DNA of 64,000 nucleotides, from contig OZ024823.1 of the NCBI GenBank assembly GCA_964016985.1, positions 66,360,514 through 66,424,513 on the forward strand. Direction: 5' to 3'. Positions 1-10,515 of this stretch are shown piece after piece. Under the pieces are notes generated by a model. It was not told the origin of the DNA. It did not search any database and was given only the letters and a program-made list of their open reading frames with translations. Position numbers and translations under genes: made by a program. Position 1 is the stretch's first letter. Each line of letters starts with the position of its first letter. This DNA comes from Anodontia alba. Taxonomy: Eukaryota > Mollusca > Bivalvia > Lucinida > Lucinidae.

Positions 1-310
1 ATATCTTGAATGTTATTTGATGTATGAACATCATTATTTGGGATTATGAATCAGTATGATCTAACAGTTGACCTAAAAGTAAATGTAGGTCACTGTGACC
101 TATATTTCATTTAATGGATTAACATCATAGTTGGTATTATGGATCAATTTGACCATCAGATTAACTTCTCAAGTATATGTAGGTCATTGACCTATATTTT
201 ATGGTCCAGCAAATTTGCTTCATGTCTTGAAGACTATTTACTCCAGAAAACTTGTACTTGGGATGATAGATCAGTGTCACTCAGAAACTGACATTGTAAA
301 CTATATTTTG
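1..310. repeat. Degenerate ~92-100 bp tandem repeat
   Basis: About three diverged units share 'atcat..ttgg.attatg.atca' and a 'taggtca..tgacctatatttt' ending. Position 87-101 reads AGGTCACTGTGACCT, a palindrome of two AGGTCA half-sites spaced by three bases. A second pair with one-base spacing is near 179-191. No coding sequence is seen. It is probably part of a satellite-cored element extending off the left edge. Confidence 0.55.
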
Positions 311-399
311 CCTTATCATTGTCATTAACTTTAAAATATTTTATAATTAAGAAATGGCACCAGCTGGGGGTATTCGTAAGCCTCTGGGCCTTTGCCCTA

Positions 400-574
400 G
401 TTATGCCCCCACCAAATTTGTTTGGTGGGGGCTATACTGGATTCACTTTGGTTGTCGCGTCCTGTCCAGTCCCGTCACATTTGAATATTGCTTATAACTT
501 TGGTTATCTTTGGTGGATTGCTTTACAGTTTGGAACACATACACATTATAGCAAGACACATTGAGGGGATAACT
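400..574 (+). mobile_element. Left end of hairpin-ended tandem-core element (type H), interrupted
   Basis: An 11-bp perfect stem (CCCCCACCAAA at 406-416 with its complement at 421-431, 4-base loop) is followed by 'ggctatactggattcac'. This is the layout of the left ends of the other tandem-core elements in this window. A related left end is at 56823. The following text ('ataactttggttatctttg..ggattg') resembles the satellite at 5093-6325, so the transposon at 577-5090 probably split one type-H element in two. Confidence 0.55.
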
Positions 575-1750
575 TACAGTACGGCTCAGGTAAAAGAACC
601 AATTTTTTTTTTCATTTCGCGGACCAATTTTACAATCCGCGATTTTCCGCCGAGTGGTTTGGAGTAAACCACTCCGAGTGAAAAAGTTTTACTCGAAGTT
701 ATGCGCTCGATATTCCGAGGACATTCAGCGGACCTCAGTGTACCCATGATATTCGGAGTGTTTGCGAGTATTTGCGAGTGGCGATAGATTATTCTGTACA
801 GGTAAGTTTGACCACTCAGATCATTCTCTCACACGACGATAATCAAACAAAAATTATTACAACTGCGAATACAATAAATACCCTCTTAACTAGTGCTGGC
901 GGCAGCAGGATCAGACTGCAAAATGTACCCACTTACATAAATAGTTCTGCTTCTGACAACCAACTCTGCGACTGATTTTTTATGTTTCAGCTGCGAGTAT
1001 CAAAGGGTATATCCGAACAACAGCTGGTAGCCCCAATGCGCAAGGCCGGCGACGTATTTGGCCCAAAGCCTCGGATGATTTCTAATCGCCCAGTTTTAAT
1101 TTTGAATTAAGGGTGGTGGTTGCCTGAGTCTTCCTACATTCGTTTTCATGTGACAAGCAGTTTTATCCAGACTGGCCCATTTTTCCCGTGTCACTGCACT
1201 GCTGCGGTTGCCAAGAAAATAGTTTGAACCCCCGAAGCACTGCTGAAAATTCTAGAGGAGATGTCGATCTAACTGTTTTAGTATTTTACAGTGAAAATAA
1301 GGCTGAACATTTCATGTGAATCGTCTGTATAGCAGATGATTCACATGTTAAACCACGCTTAAATTACTCAGGAAAATAAGAAGAAAAAGAAAATGAAGAT
1401 GCCGTCTGCTGAATATGCTAAGCGCTTCGAGGGTTAAAGTAGGGATACATTTCATTTGACAAGGGAGACAGAAACGGACATGCTGGAATGTATCTACACT
1501 GCTTGGATCGAGGCCTGGATGGTTGATGACTGGACCAGGGTTAGGACTGTCCATTCAAATCACCACTTAATGATGACGGTGACTTGGTGTCTTATGTCTC
1601 TTTCAACAAATAAAATTTAAGTCATATTGAGATGATAGAACGCGGCGTCTGGTCAGGGTATTCACTGTTTGCAAAAATAGTTTAGCCATTTTTCTCTAGG
1701 AATATCTAAATCTCATAGCCGGATGTACCTAAAATGGTCGAGCCAGAATC

Positions 1751-1769
1751 CTCTCTCTCTCTCTCTCTA

Positions 1770-1808
<39 letters not shown>
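1751..1808. repeat. (CT)n microsatellite
   Basis: Nearly pure CT dinucleotide tract. The low-complexity reading frames on both strands here (LSLSLS, RERERE) are artefacts of it. A shorter remnant of the same tract sits at the equivalent place in the 21-kb copy (around 40005). Confidence 0.9.
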
Positions 1809-1810
<2 letters not shown>

Positions 1811-2639
1811 AAAGCTCTTTCTTTTTACCCTCATGCAAATATGACATGTCTCCTTTCGAGGTAGAAGTTGTTTGCACTGATTTTATTGGAAAAATGATAT
1901 CCCACCTGTGTGAGTCGAACGCGATTCGATCCCAAATTATCATGAAACACATGTATTTGCTACGGTCATTCGCTCCTTCCACTGCTTCAAGATTGGCAGT
2001 TACAAGTTTCTGGCGGAATGGGGTTCAGTGTACTGGTTAACCGCTTATTGTATAAGCATGCCCCCCTCTTTACTGGCGCGATTCATAAAAAAAATGCTGT
2101 TCCCAATCCCATTTCGCATGGGACATACTCGTAAAGCAATTGCAGTTAACTCCCATCTGATAGTCAGTTGCAGTTAGCTCCCTTAAAAGAGTAAAAACCT
2201 GCGGTGTGAGGACGTTACCCCGCATTTATAAGGGTACAAATGAATATTATGTTATGTTATTCTCTTACAGTATATACATTAATAACATTATCTTTATTGG
2301 TTTATAGAGCAATCTTCAAAACTTTCGTTTCCATGTAAAGTGTTCTGTTTTTGTGTCTTCAACATGCGATATGCAAAACCAAGACCATAATTTATTAAAC
2401 AAGTAAAAGAGACGCATGTATGCGGGAAATAATCTTCAAAATGACATTTGTCCATAATATTGTCATATGCCCTCGCGGACATTCTAGGCAGAGTCTTCCT
2501 GGTTAGAAACCAATACTAAGTTATAACACTTGGTGCTCGCTGGTATCGAATTACCACTCTCTGGGCTAATTCAGCAGACGACAAAAAAAAAAAAAAAAAA
2601 AAAATCGTTATTTACTTTTATTTATTACCAAGAAAACAG

Positions 2640-3190
2640 GGTTTGACATTCATGCAATTGAGACAATTTGCATGAAATGCAAATCATGTTTTCTTGGAAG
2701 AATGAGAAAAATATTTCAAAATGTCGTCTGTTCAAAATTTTACCCAGAGTGTTAGGCGTTATGATTTGCACAAACAAATCGCACATTGGTCTGTGCATGG
2801 CAGAACCTACAATAAAACTTGTACGAAGAGACGGATCAGCCTGCACACTCTGAGCCTGCACATCAGTAGTCTGATCAGAGCCTTCGCTAATCGTATGTAC
2901 CTCCTACAATCTCTGGGTTTAACAAACGTCTTGTGCGACGAGCGAAGACTCGTGTCAATCTGCCAACTGCACATTCTGATAAAAGCATTCGCTGATTGTA
3001 TTTACCTTCGATAGCCGGGCTATCCAAAGCAGGATAAACAGTGCGACTGCAACAGCACATTCTGATCAGACCCTTCGCTGATAGTACAGTATGCACCTTC
3101 TTTGGACTCCGGGCCATCCAAGAAGCTTGCTTTATCTAGTGGGTAAATGCAGAGACTGACCTGAGTCTTTGCTGGTCGCACGTACATTGT
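2640..3190. repeat. Dispersed repeat R with 'cttcgctgat' motifs, copy 1
   Basis: This stretch includes 'atttcaaaatgtcgtctgtt', 'acccagagtg' and several 'ctgatcagagccttcgctaatcg' segments. It aligns by eye with 20925-21230. The unit contains repeated imperfect palindromes around TGATCAGA. No coding capacity is recognised. Confidence 0.6.
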
Positions 3191-3251
3191 AGTATTGTAC
3201 ATTTTGTCCGATTCAGTGAACGTACATTGTAAATCATACTTCAGACATGAG

Positions 3252-3553
3252 GGCCTCGGTGGCTCAGTTGGATGCGCCGTCCGACTGGAGACCAGGAGGT
3301 CGCGGGTTCAACCCCCGCCGAGGTCGGCAACATTCTTTCGTGGAGATTGATCATGAAATATTTTCTACGGTCATTCTCTCCCTTCAGCTGATTCAAGAAG
3401 GGCAGTTGTCAGTTTCTGGCGAAAGAATGTGCACAATACTGGTTAACCGCTTAGAGGACTAAGCCTACCCAGTAAACGTGTGGCTAGGTAAACTGACCGC
3501 GCTTGACATGACCCCATTGAGTTGACTGGGCCGTAAAACCTCAACACAAACAA
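3252..3553 (+). mobile_element. tRNA-derived SINE (SINE-1), full copy
   Basis: The head has a polymerase III box A (tggctcagttgga) and box B (ggttcaacccc) in a tRNA-like layout: matching 7-bp ends GCCTCGG and CCGAGGT, and a T arm with 5-bp stem and 7-base loop. A unique body follows and the copy ends in 'cctcaacacaaacaaa'. A 14-bp target duplication (acttcagacatgag) flanks it exactly at 3238-3251 and 3554-3567. Other copies lie at 24061, 26092 and on the minus strand near 51913. The layout is like tRNA-derived SINEs known from bivalves (RUDI is a candidate); family identity was not checked. Confidence 0.92.
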
Positions 3554-3610
3554 ACTTCAGACATGAGAACTTTGTACCGCCGTAATTTTGGTTTGAACTG
3601 GAGTTAAACA

Positions 3611-3718
3611 GCCCAGTCTACACTATTTCGGTCTTGTCGAGCACGCACACTTTTCCAAGGTGGGCTTATTCATAAGCTGTTAATCATTTCAGCAGAAACT
3701 GATAACTGCCCTTCTTTT
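3611..3718 (-). mobile_element. SINE-1 3' remnant, reverse orientation
   Basis: Diverged segments 'gcccagtctacac', 'ggtcttgtcgagcacgc' and 'cagaaactgataactgccc' match the reverse complement of the SINE-1 body and tail, as in the minus-strand copy at 51913. The tRNA head is missing. Confidence 0.6.
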
Positions 3719-3990
3719 CTTTTGATAGAGCTTACTTTTGGAGTTATGGCCCTTTGACAACCGAAACTATTTTAGTGGTTTCTGTAATATTTCTTTTCTT
3801 TTCTTTCTTTCTTTTTTTTTTTTGTCCGCTCTGTAACTTGAAAACTACTTTGAGATATTTTTTTTGAAACTTTATTAGTTTATTAACAGAGACATGGCAA
3901 TTGCTTGATGTAAGTGCAGTGGCGGGGCATGGTGAAATGTCTGCAGCCCTTTTATTAGATATTTAACTATGTGAAATATTGGAAAATTGT

Positions 3991-4144
3991 GCCTCGGTGG
4001 TGTAGTGTGAAGCTTCTCGTCTTGTCACCCAAGGTTCATGAGTTCGATCCCAGGCTTCTCAAGCCTTTCATATTGGACTTTAAACCAAGGTCCACATCTC
4101 CGTATGACCTAGCTGTTAGTAGGACGTAAAAAACTCACTCACTC
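3991..4144 (+). mobile_element. Second tRNA-headed SINE type (SINE-2)
   Basis: The head reads gcctcggtggtgtagtg with a box B-like gagttcgatcccagg. A short body follows and the copy ends in a simple 'actcactcactc' tail. The body differs from SINE-1 although the first ten bases agree. No convincing target duplication was found, so the ends are approximate. Confidence 0.6.
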
Positions 4145-5092
4145 GTTTGAATTGTCATTAGCCTCGTGTGCGTAAAGTGTGTTTTTGTGTGACAGACACT
4201 CTTTTCACATGTGTTGTCTTGTTGATTCAATGCCTCTCAGTACGTCATCATATTGAGCGCGTGCGGTTGTTGCATGGGAAAAGGTCGTTACAGGAATACC
4301 AAATATAAATACGTAATTCGTGGATTTGGGGCAGATGTTTGATTCTCTTTGTGATTTTTGTGTGTTTGTTTTGTTTTCTACGGCACATTAAATAAAAATG
4401 ACCATGCCGGACCCACTTGTGTGGCCGGACTAGACTAAGCCAAAGAATCCCGTACTTTTTCATATGGAGCTTTGTTGAGGACCATGTTATGTGCTCAAAC
4501 AATGAATGGGGCTACCGGGGTTATCTTTGGACCTAGGGAGCACCCAAATATATTCAGGGAACAAGGCAGCATTGGTTGATATTTTAAGAAAACAAGGGAA
4601 TGGACCTAATTTTGGGGGATCGGAATGCGGAAATTTGGAAAACACTTTTGGGACAATAAGACCTTTGTGATCAGTTCACACTCAGATCAACCTGCGCATC
4701 CGCATGAGCGTGGACGATACAACCTTCACGCAGACTGTACTATATGATGGAAAAATAAAGATATAAATAAATAAAAATATATTTATTAAAGAAATATCTA
4801 AATAACATTATTTATTAAATATATAAAAAATCGGACACGTATTTAGTATTTAGTCAAATTACTCCGAGGAATTTCGCATCACTTTGCGAGAAATATTGCC
4901 TCCGGGTACAATATTACCATTCCCAGTAACTTTGCATAGCTTCGCATAACACATACTTTCGGCGGACTTGCGAGTGGTGTCTGCCGAATATAACGTTTAC
5001 TCGGTTTGATTCCGAGTGTTTTGGGGAAGTTCGCGAAACGCCGATATTCGGAGTAAAGAGTTTTTTGGTTCTTTTACCTGAGCTGTACTGTA

Positions 5093-6325
5093 GATAATTC
5101 CTGCAGGCATTTTGCATGGATTATGGCCCCTTTCTGACTTAGAAATTGTCTCATTTAGATGCATTTCGATTCATAACTCTTGTTATCTTTGAGGGATTGA
5201 TTTGAAACTTGAAATACTAGCCTCTTACCTGACAGTGAATTTGTAGAACAAGTACCATCACTCTGTTATGCATTTTGCATGGATTATGGCCCTTTTCTGT
5301 CTTAAAAAGTGTCCCATTTAGATGCATTTTGATTCATAACTCTTGTTATCTTAAGGGGATTGATTTGAAACTTGAAATACTAGCCTGTTACCTCACAGAG
5401 AATTTGTAGAACAAGAACCATCACTCTGTTATGCATTTTGCATGGATTATGGCCCTTTACTGACTTAAAAAAGTCTCATTTAGATTAATAACTTCTGATT
5501 TCATTGAAGGATTGATTTGAAACTTAAAATACCAGCCAGTTACCTTGCAGAGAATTTGTAGAACAAGAACCATCACTCTGTTATGCATTTTGCATGGATT
5601 ATGGCCCTTTACTGACTTAAAAAAGTCTCATTTAGATTAATAACTTCTGATTTCATTGAAGGATTGATTTGAAACTTAAAATACTAGCCAGTTACCTTGC
5701 AGAGATTTTGTAGAACAAGTGCCATTACTCTGTTATGCATTTTGCATGGATTATGGTCCCTTCTGACTTAGGAATTGTCCCATTTACATGTAGATACATT
5801 TTAATTCATAAGTCTTGTTATCTATGACAGATTGATTTGGAATTTGAAGTAATAGCTGATTATCTTGCAGAGAACTTGTAGAACAAGTACCATCACTCTG
5901 TTTTGACTTTTGCATGGATTATGACCCCTTTCTGGCTTAGATATTGTCCTATTCAGATGCATTTTGATTCATCGGTTTTGACATCATTGCAGATTAACTT
6001 AAACTTGAAATACTAGCCCAGGCTGTTACTTAAATGAGTATTTATAGAACAAGTATCATCACTATTACACTTTTGCATGGATTGTGGCCTCTTTCTGACT
6101 TTGATATTGTCCCGTTTAGATGCATTTTTGTTTACAACTTTCGTCGTCTTTAGGGGATTGATTTGAAATACTAGCCTTACAAAGAATTTGAATAACAAGT
6201 ACCACTACTTTGCAATGCATTTTGCATGGATTATGGCCTCTTTCTGAATTAGAAATAGTCCCACTGAGAGACATTTTGATTAATAACTTTTGATTTCATT
6301 ATAGGATTGATTTGAAACTTAAAAC
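5093..6325 (+). repeat. ~150-163 bp satellite, about eight monomers (type H core)
   Basis: Each monomer carries 'gcattttgcatggattatggccc', 'tcatttagatgcattttgattcata', 'ggattgatttgaaac' and 'tttgtagaacaagtaccatcactctg'. Successive copies of gcatttt or its equivalent start near 5107, 5270, 5433, 5585, 5737, 5905, 6068 and 6216. The two monomers at 5433 and 5585 are almost identical, indicating recent local duplication. It directly abuts the right TA of the transposon. Confidence 0.85.
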
Positions 6326-6980
6326 CATTGAAAATAGATTGCAGGCTGACAAATCAAATGTTTAGACCAAAGAGCTTGTACTTACACTTCTTAGACATGA
6401 GGGTTGCAATGGGGGTGGGGTAAAAGGTCAGTGTCTAGAACTTGGCATTGAACACGAGACTGTGGAAGTGTCATTAGACCAACTTAATGCTGTAGTGAGG
6501 TGATGCACTAGGCTGTATTAGGAACCGCTTCTTGTCATCATGAAATATCATAAGCATGATATAGTAGGAATTTCTCGATCTAGTGAGAGGACCTGGCCTG
6601 TAAATGTCCACGAGTATCACTAGATTGGGGTATGCAAACCAGCACTGCATACCAGAGAATGCCTACTTTTACCTTGCTTCTGATCTTATCTCAAACAGGA
6701 GATATATACACTGACACTTTATGGAAAATCAGTGCTGTGATGTAGCCACTGCTTTTGATATGCTGCACATGATTGCTTAGAAGGTTCTTTATGTGATAAA
6801 CATGTTTCACACAAATTCCCATTTTAAGCATATTATGAAATTTATTAATCAAGCCTTTGCTAACAATGGTGCCTGGGTGGAGGCATGAGTGTGTTTCGCA
6901 CACAGGTCTATTTTTTTCTGGATGCATAATTAATTGAAAAATGAGGCCATATTAAAAATTAAAACACAGGGGTACATTTT
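6326..6980. other. No gene or clear repeat seen
   Basis: Unique-looking AT-rich sequence. Short reading frames here have no recognisable protein features and no good splice context. Confidence 0.5.
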
Positions 6981-9320
6981 TAGCTCACCTGAGCTCTGCT
7001 CAGGATGAGCTATTGTGATCACTTTTCGTCCGTCCGTGCGTCCGTCCGTTAACATTTTCAAACAACTTCTCCCCTGAAGCCCCTGAGCCAATTTTGCTCA
7101 AATTTCATATGGAGCCTCCTTAGGTTGAGGGAAAGAAAAATTGCTAAAATGGTTGCGGTCCATTGACCAAGATGGCCGCCATGCCCATATATGGTAAAAA
7201 CCTTTAAAAATTTTCTTCTCCAGAACCGAGGATGCCTTGGGGCTGAATCTTTGCATAAGTCATCGGGGGCGGGAGGTCTACCAAAATTGCTAGAATAAAT
7301 GTCGTATATTGACATTTGACCTTTTTACCGCAAGGTCAAGTTTGCTTCTCTATGCATTTGTATGGGAAAAACCTTTAAACATCTTGTTCTCCAAAACCGA
7401 GGATGCCTTATGGCTGAACCTTTACATATATCATCAGAAACTGGAGGTCTACCAAAGTTGCAAAAATAATGGTCGTACATTGACATTTGACCTTTTTATG
7501 GTAAGGTCAATTTTGCTTCCTTATGCATTTGTATGGGAAAAATGTTCAGAATTTCAAACGACTTCTTCTCTGGAGCCTCTGGGCCAATTTTGCCAGAACC
7601 GAAGATGCCTTGGGGCTGAATCTTTGCATAAGTCATCGGGGGCGGGAGGTCTACCAAAATTGCTAAAATAAATGTCGTATATTGACATTTGACCTTTTTA
7701 CGGCAAGGTCAAGTTTGCTTCCCTATGCATTTGTATGGGAAAAACCTTTAAACATCTTGTTCTCCAAAACCGAGGATGCCTTATGGCTGAACCTTTACAC
7801 ATATCATCAGAAACTGGAGGTCTACCAAAGTTGCAAAAATAATGGTCGTACATTGACATTTGACCTTTTTATGGTAAGGTCAATTTTGCTTCCTTATGCA
7901 TTTGAATGGGAAAAATGTTCAGAATTTCAAACGACTTCTTCTCTGGAGCCTCTGGGCCAATTTTGCTCAATTTTCATATGGTGCCTCCTTAGGTTGGGGA
8001 AATGAAAGATTGCTAAAATGGTCGCGGTTAGTTGACCAAGATGGCCGCCATGCCCATATATGGTAAAAACCTTTAAAAATCTTCTTCTCCAGAACTGAGG
8101 ATGCCTTGGGGCTGAATCTTTGCGTAAGTCATTGGGGACGGGAGGTCTACCAAAATTGCTAAAATAAATGTTGTATATTGGCATTTGACCTTTTTACGGC
8201 AAGGTCAAGTTTGCTTCCCTATGCATTTGTATGGGAAATTCTTGTTCTCCAAAACCGAGGATGCCTTATGGCTGAATCTTGACATATATCTGGGAAACTG
8301 GAGGTCTACCAAAGTTGCTAAAATAATGGTCGTACATTGACATTTGACCTTTTTACCGTGAGATCAATTTTGCTTCCTTATGCATTTGTATGGTAATATA
8401 TTCAGAATTTCAAACGACTTCTCCTCTGGAGCCTCTGGGCCAATTTTGCGCAAATTTCATATGGAGCCTCCTTAGGTTGGGGGAATGAAAGATTGCTAAA
8501 ATGGTCGCAGTTCATTGACCAAGATGGCCGCCATGCCCATATATGGTAAAAACCTTTAAAAATCTTCTTCTCCAGAACCGAGGATGCCTTGGGGCTGAAT
8601 CTTTGCATAAGTCATTGGGGACGGGAGGTCTACCAAAATTGCTAAAATAAATGTTGTATATTGACATTCGACCTTTTTACGGCAAGGTCAAGTTTGCTTC
8701 CCTATGCATTTGTATGGGAAAAACCTTTAAAAATCTTGTTCTCCAAAACCAAGGATGCCTTGTGGCTGAATCTTTACATAAATCATCTGAAACTGGAGGT
8801 CTACCAAAGTTGCTAAAATAATGGTCGTACATTGACATTTGACTTTTTACAGTGAGGTCAATTTTGCATCCTTATGCATTTGTATGGGAAAAATATTCAG
8901 AATTTCAAACGACTTCTCCTCTGGAGCCTCTGGGCCAATTTTGCACAAATTTCATATGGAGCCTCCTTAGGTTGGGGGAATGAAAGATTGCTAAAATGGT
9001 TGCGGTTCATTGACCAAGATGGCCGCCATGCCTATATATGGTAAAAACCTTTAAAAATCTTCTCCTCCAGAACCGAGGATGCCTTGGGGCTGAATCTTTG
9101 CTTAAATCATCGGGGACAGGGGGTCTACCAAAGTTGCTAAAATAATGGTCGTACAAGTTTGCTTCCCCTATGCATTTGTATGGGAAAAAACGTTTAAAAA
9201 TCTTATTCTCCAAAACCAAGAATGCCTTATGGCTGAATCTTTGCATATACTATTGGGAACATCTGCATGTCTGAAGTGGCTATGTCACTCAGGTGAGCGA
9301 ACCGTGGCCCGGGGGCCTCT
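6981..9320 (+). mobile_element. Hairpin-ended tandem-core element, type A core
   Basis: It starts TAGCTCACCTGAGC...GCTCAGGATGAGCTA, a terminal hairpin, followed by a gtccgtccgtgcgtccgtcc leader. It ends ...atctgcatg..ctcaggtgagcg then a GGCCC/GGGCC pair and ctctt. The core is a series of ~165-200 bp monomers with 'cattgacatttgacctttt', 'aaggtcaagtttgcttcc', 'atgcatttgtatggg' and 'accaagatggccgccatgcc'. Two 373-bp blocks (from 7309 and 7682) are nearly identical. The layout matches bivalve pearl/CvA-type and Helentron-associated elements. Reading frames inside are artefacts of the repeat. Confidence 0.8.
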
Positions 9321-9342
9321 TTTTTTCATTTCTCCCTATTTT

Positions 9343-10445
9343 TAGCTCACCTGAACTCTGCTCAGGATGAGCTATTGTGATCACTTTCGAATGTCCATCC
9401 GTCCATCAGTTAACATTATTGAACTTCTCCTCTGAAGCCGCTGAGCCAATTTTCCTCAAATTTCATATGGAGCCTCCTTAGGTTGGGGGAACGAAAGATT
9501 GCTAAAATGGTCACGGTCCGTTGACCAAGATGGCCGCAATGCCCATATATGGTAAAAACCTTTAAAAATCTCCCCAGAACCAAGGATGCTTTGGGGCTGA
9601 ATCTTTGCACAAATCATGGAGGATGAGAGGTCTACCAAAATTGTTAAAATAATTATTGTACATTGATGTTTGACCTTTTAATGGCAAGGTCAAGTTTGCT
9701 TCCCTATGCATTTGTATGGGCACCATACATTTGTATGGGGAAAATGTTGACACTTTCAAACGACTTCTCCTCTGAAGCCTTTGGGCCAATGTTGCTCAGA
9801 TTTCATGTGGAGCCTTCTTAGGTTGGGGGAATGAAAGATTGCTAAAATGGTCACAGTCCATTGATCTGCTGATTTGGCCCAGTGATCTAGTTTTTGACTC
9901 CAAGTGACCCAGTTTCGAACTTGACCTAGAAATCATCAAGAGAGACATTTTGAGCAAGATTCATGATGATTGCTTCAAAACTGTGACTGCTAGAGTGTTA
10001 ACAAGGTTTTCTGCTGATTTGGCCCAGTGACCTAGTTTTTGACCCCAAGTGACCAAGTTTTGAACTTGACCTAGAACTCATCAAGACAAACATATTGAGC
10101 AAGATTCATGATGATTGCATCAAAAATGTGACCGCTAGAGTGTTAACAAGGTTTTCTGCTGATCTGGCCCTGTGACCTAGTTTTTGACCCCAAGTGACCC
10201 AGTTTCAAACTTGACCTAGATTTAATAGAGGCAAATATTTTGAGCAAGTTTCATCAAGATTGGGCAAAGGGACATAAGAAGAACATTGATGTGAAATTAT
10301 TTTGAAATCTTGCCGCTGGCCATGGAGATGTTGTTTTAAGGTTTTTCCATTTGAAAAGGTGTTTACACATCAATGTTCTTCTTATGTCCCTTTGCCAAAA
10401 TTGCTACAATGGTTCTACTGAACAAAATGGTTGCCAGAGCTAAAA
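9343..10445 (+). mobile_element. Chimeric tandem-core element: type A left end fused to inverted type C monomers
   Basis: A normal left end (TAGCTCACCTGAAC...) and about 500 bp of type A core are followed from ~9866 by type C monomers in reverse orientation (ctgctgatttggcccagtgacc, cttgacctagaaatc). It then runs into a perfect 31-bp inverted repeat and ends in 'agctaaaaat', the reverse complement of a left end. It has no normal right end. It therefore looks like a recombination or template-switch product. Confidence 0.7.
10263..10396. repeat. Perfect 31-bp inverted repeat (hairpin)
   Basis: The arm at 10263-10293 (begins ggcaaagggacataagaaga) is the exact reverse complement of 10366-10396, with a 72-bp spacer. 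It lies at the end of the chimeric element, where orientation changes. Confidence 0.9.
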
Positions 10446-10515
10446 ATAAAAAAAAACTTTAGAGGACAGGATAAGTAGATGAACCAAATGACTTCTGAAA
10501 AATATCTGTACTTTT

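Larger units (their letters stand above)
577..5090 (+). mobile_element. TIR-bounded 4.5-kb DNA transposon, copy 1 (non-autonomous)
   Basis: The left end starts CAGTACGGCTCAGGTAAAAG (577-600 for the full 24-bp arm). The right end at 5067-5090 is its inverted copy with one mismatch. TA lies immediately outside both ends (575-576 and 5091-5092), as expected for a Tc1/mariner-type target duplication. Inside both ends are short motifs repeated in both orientations (gcgaagttatgcg, cggagtrtttgcgagt, ccgaatat), probably transposase-binding sites. About 577-2040 and 4830-5090 match the two arms of the 21-kb element at 38398-59397. The interior holds SINEs and other repeats and no recognisable gene, so it looks like an internally deleted derivative. 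Confidence 0.75.

Noticed and set aside
3252..3330. tRNA gene
   Set aside because: The cloverleaf-like head has good box A and B sequences, but it is followed by a SINE body, has target duplications, and recurs at 24061, 26092 and 51913. It is a SINE head, not a tRNA gene.
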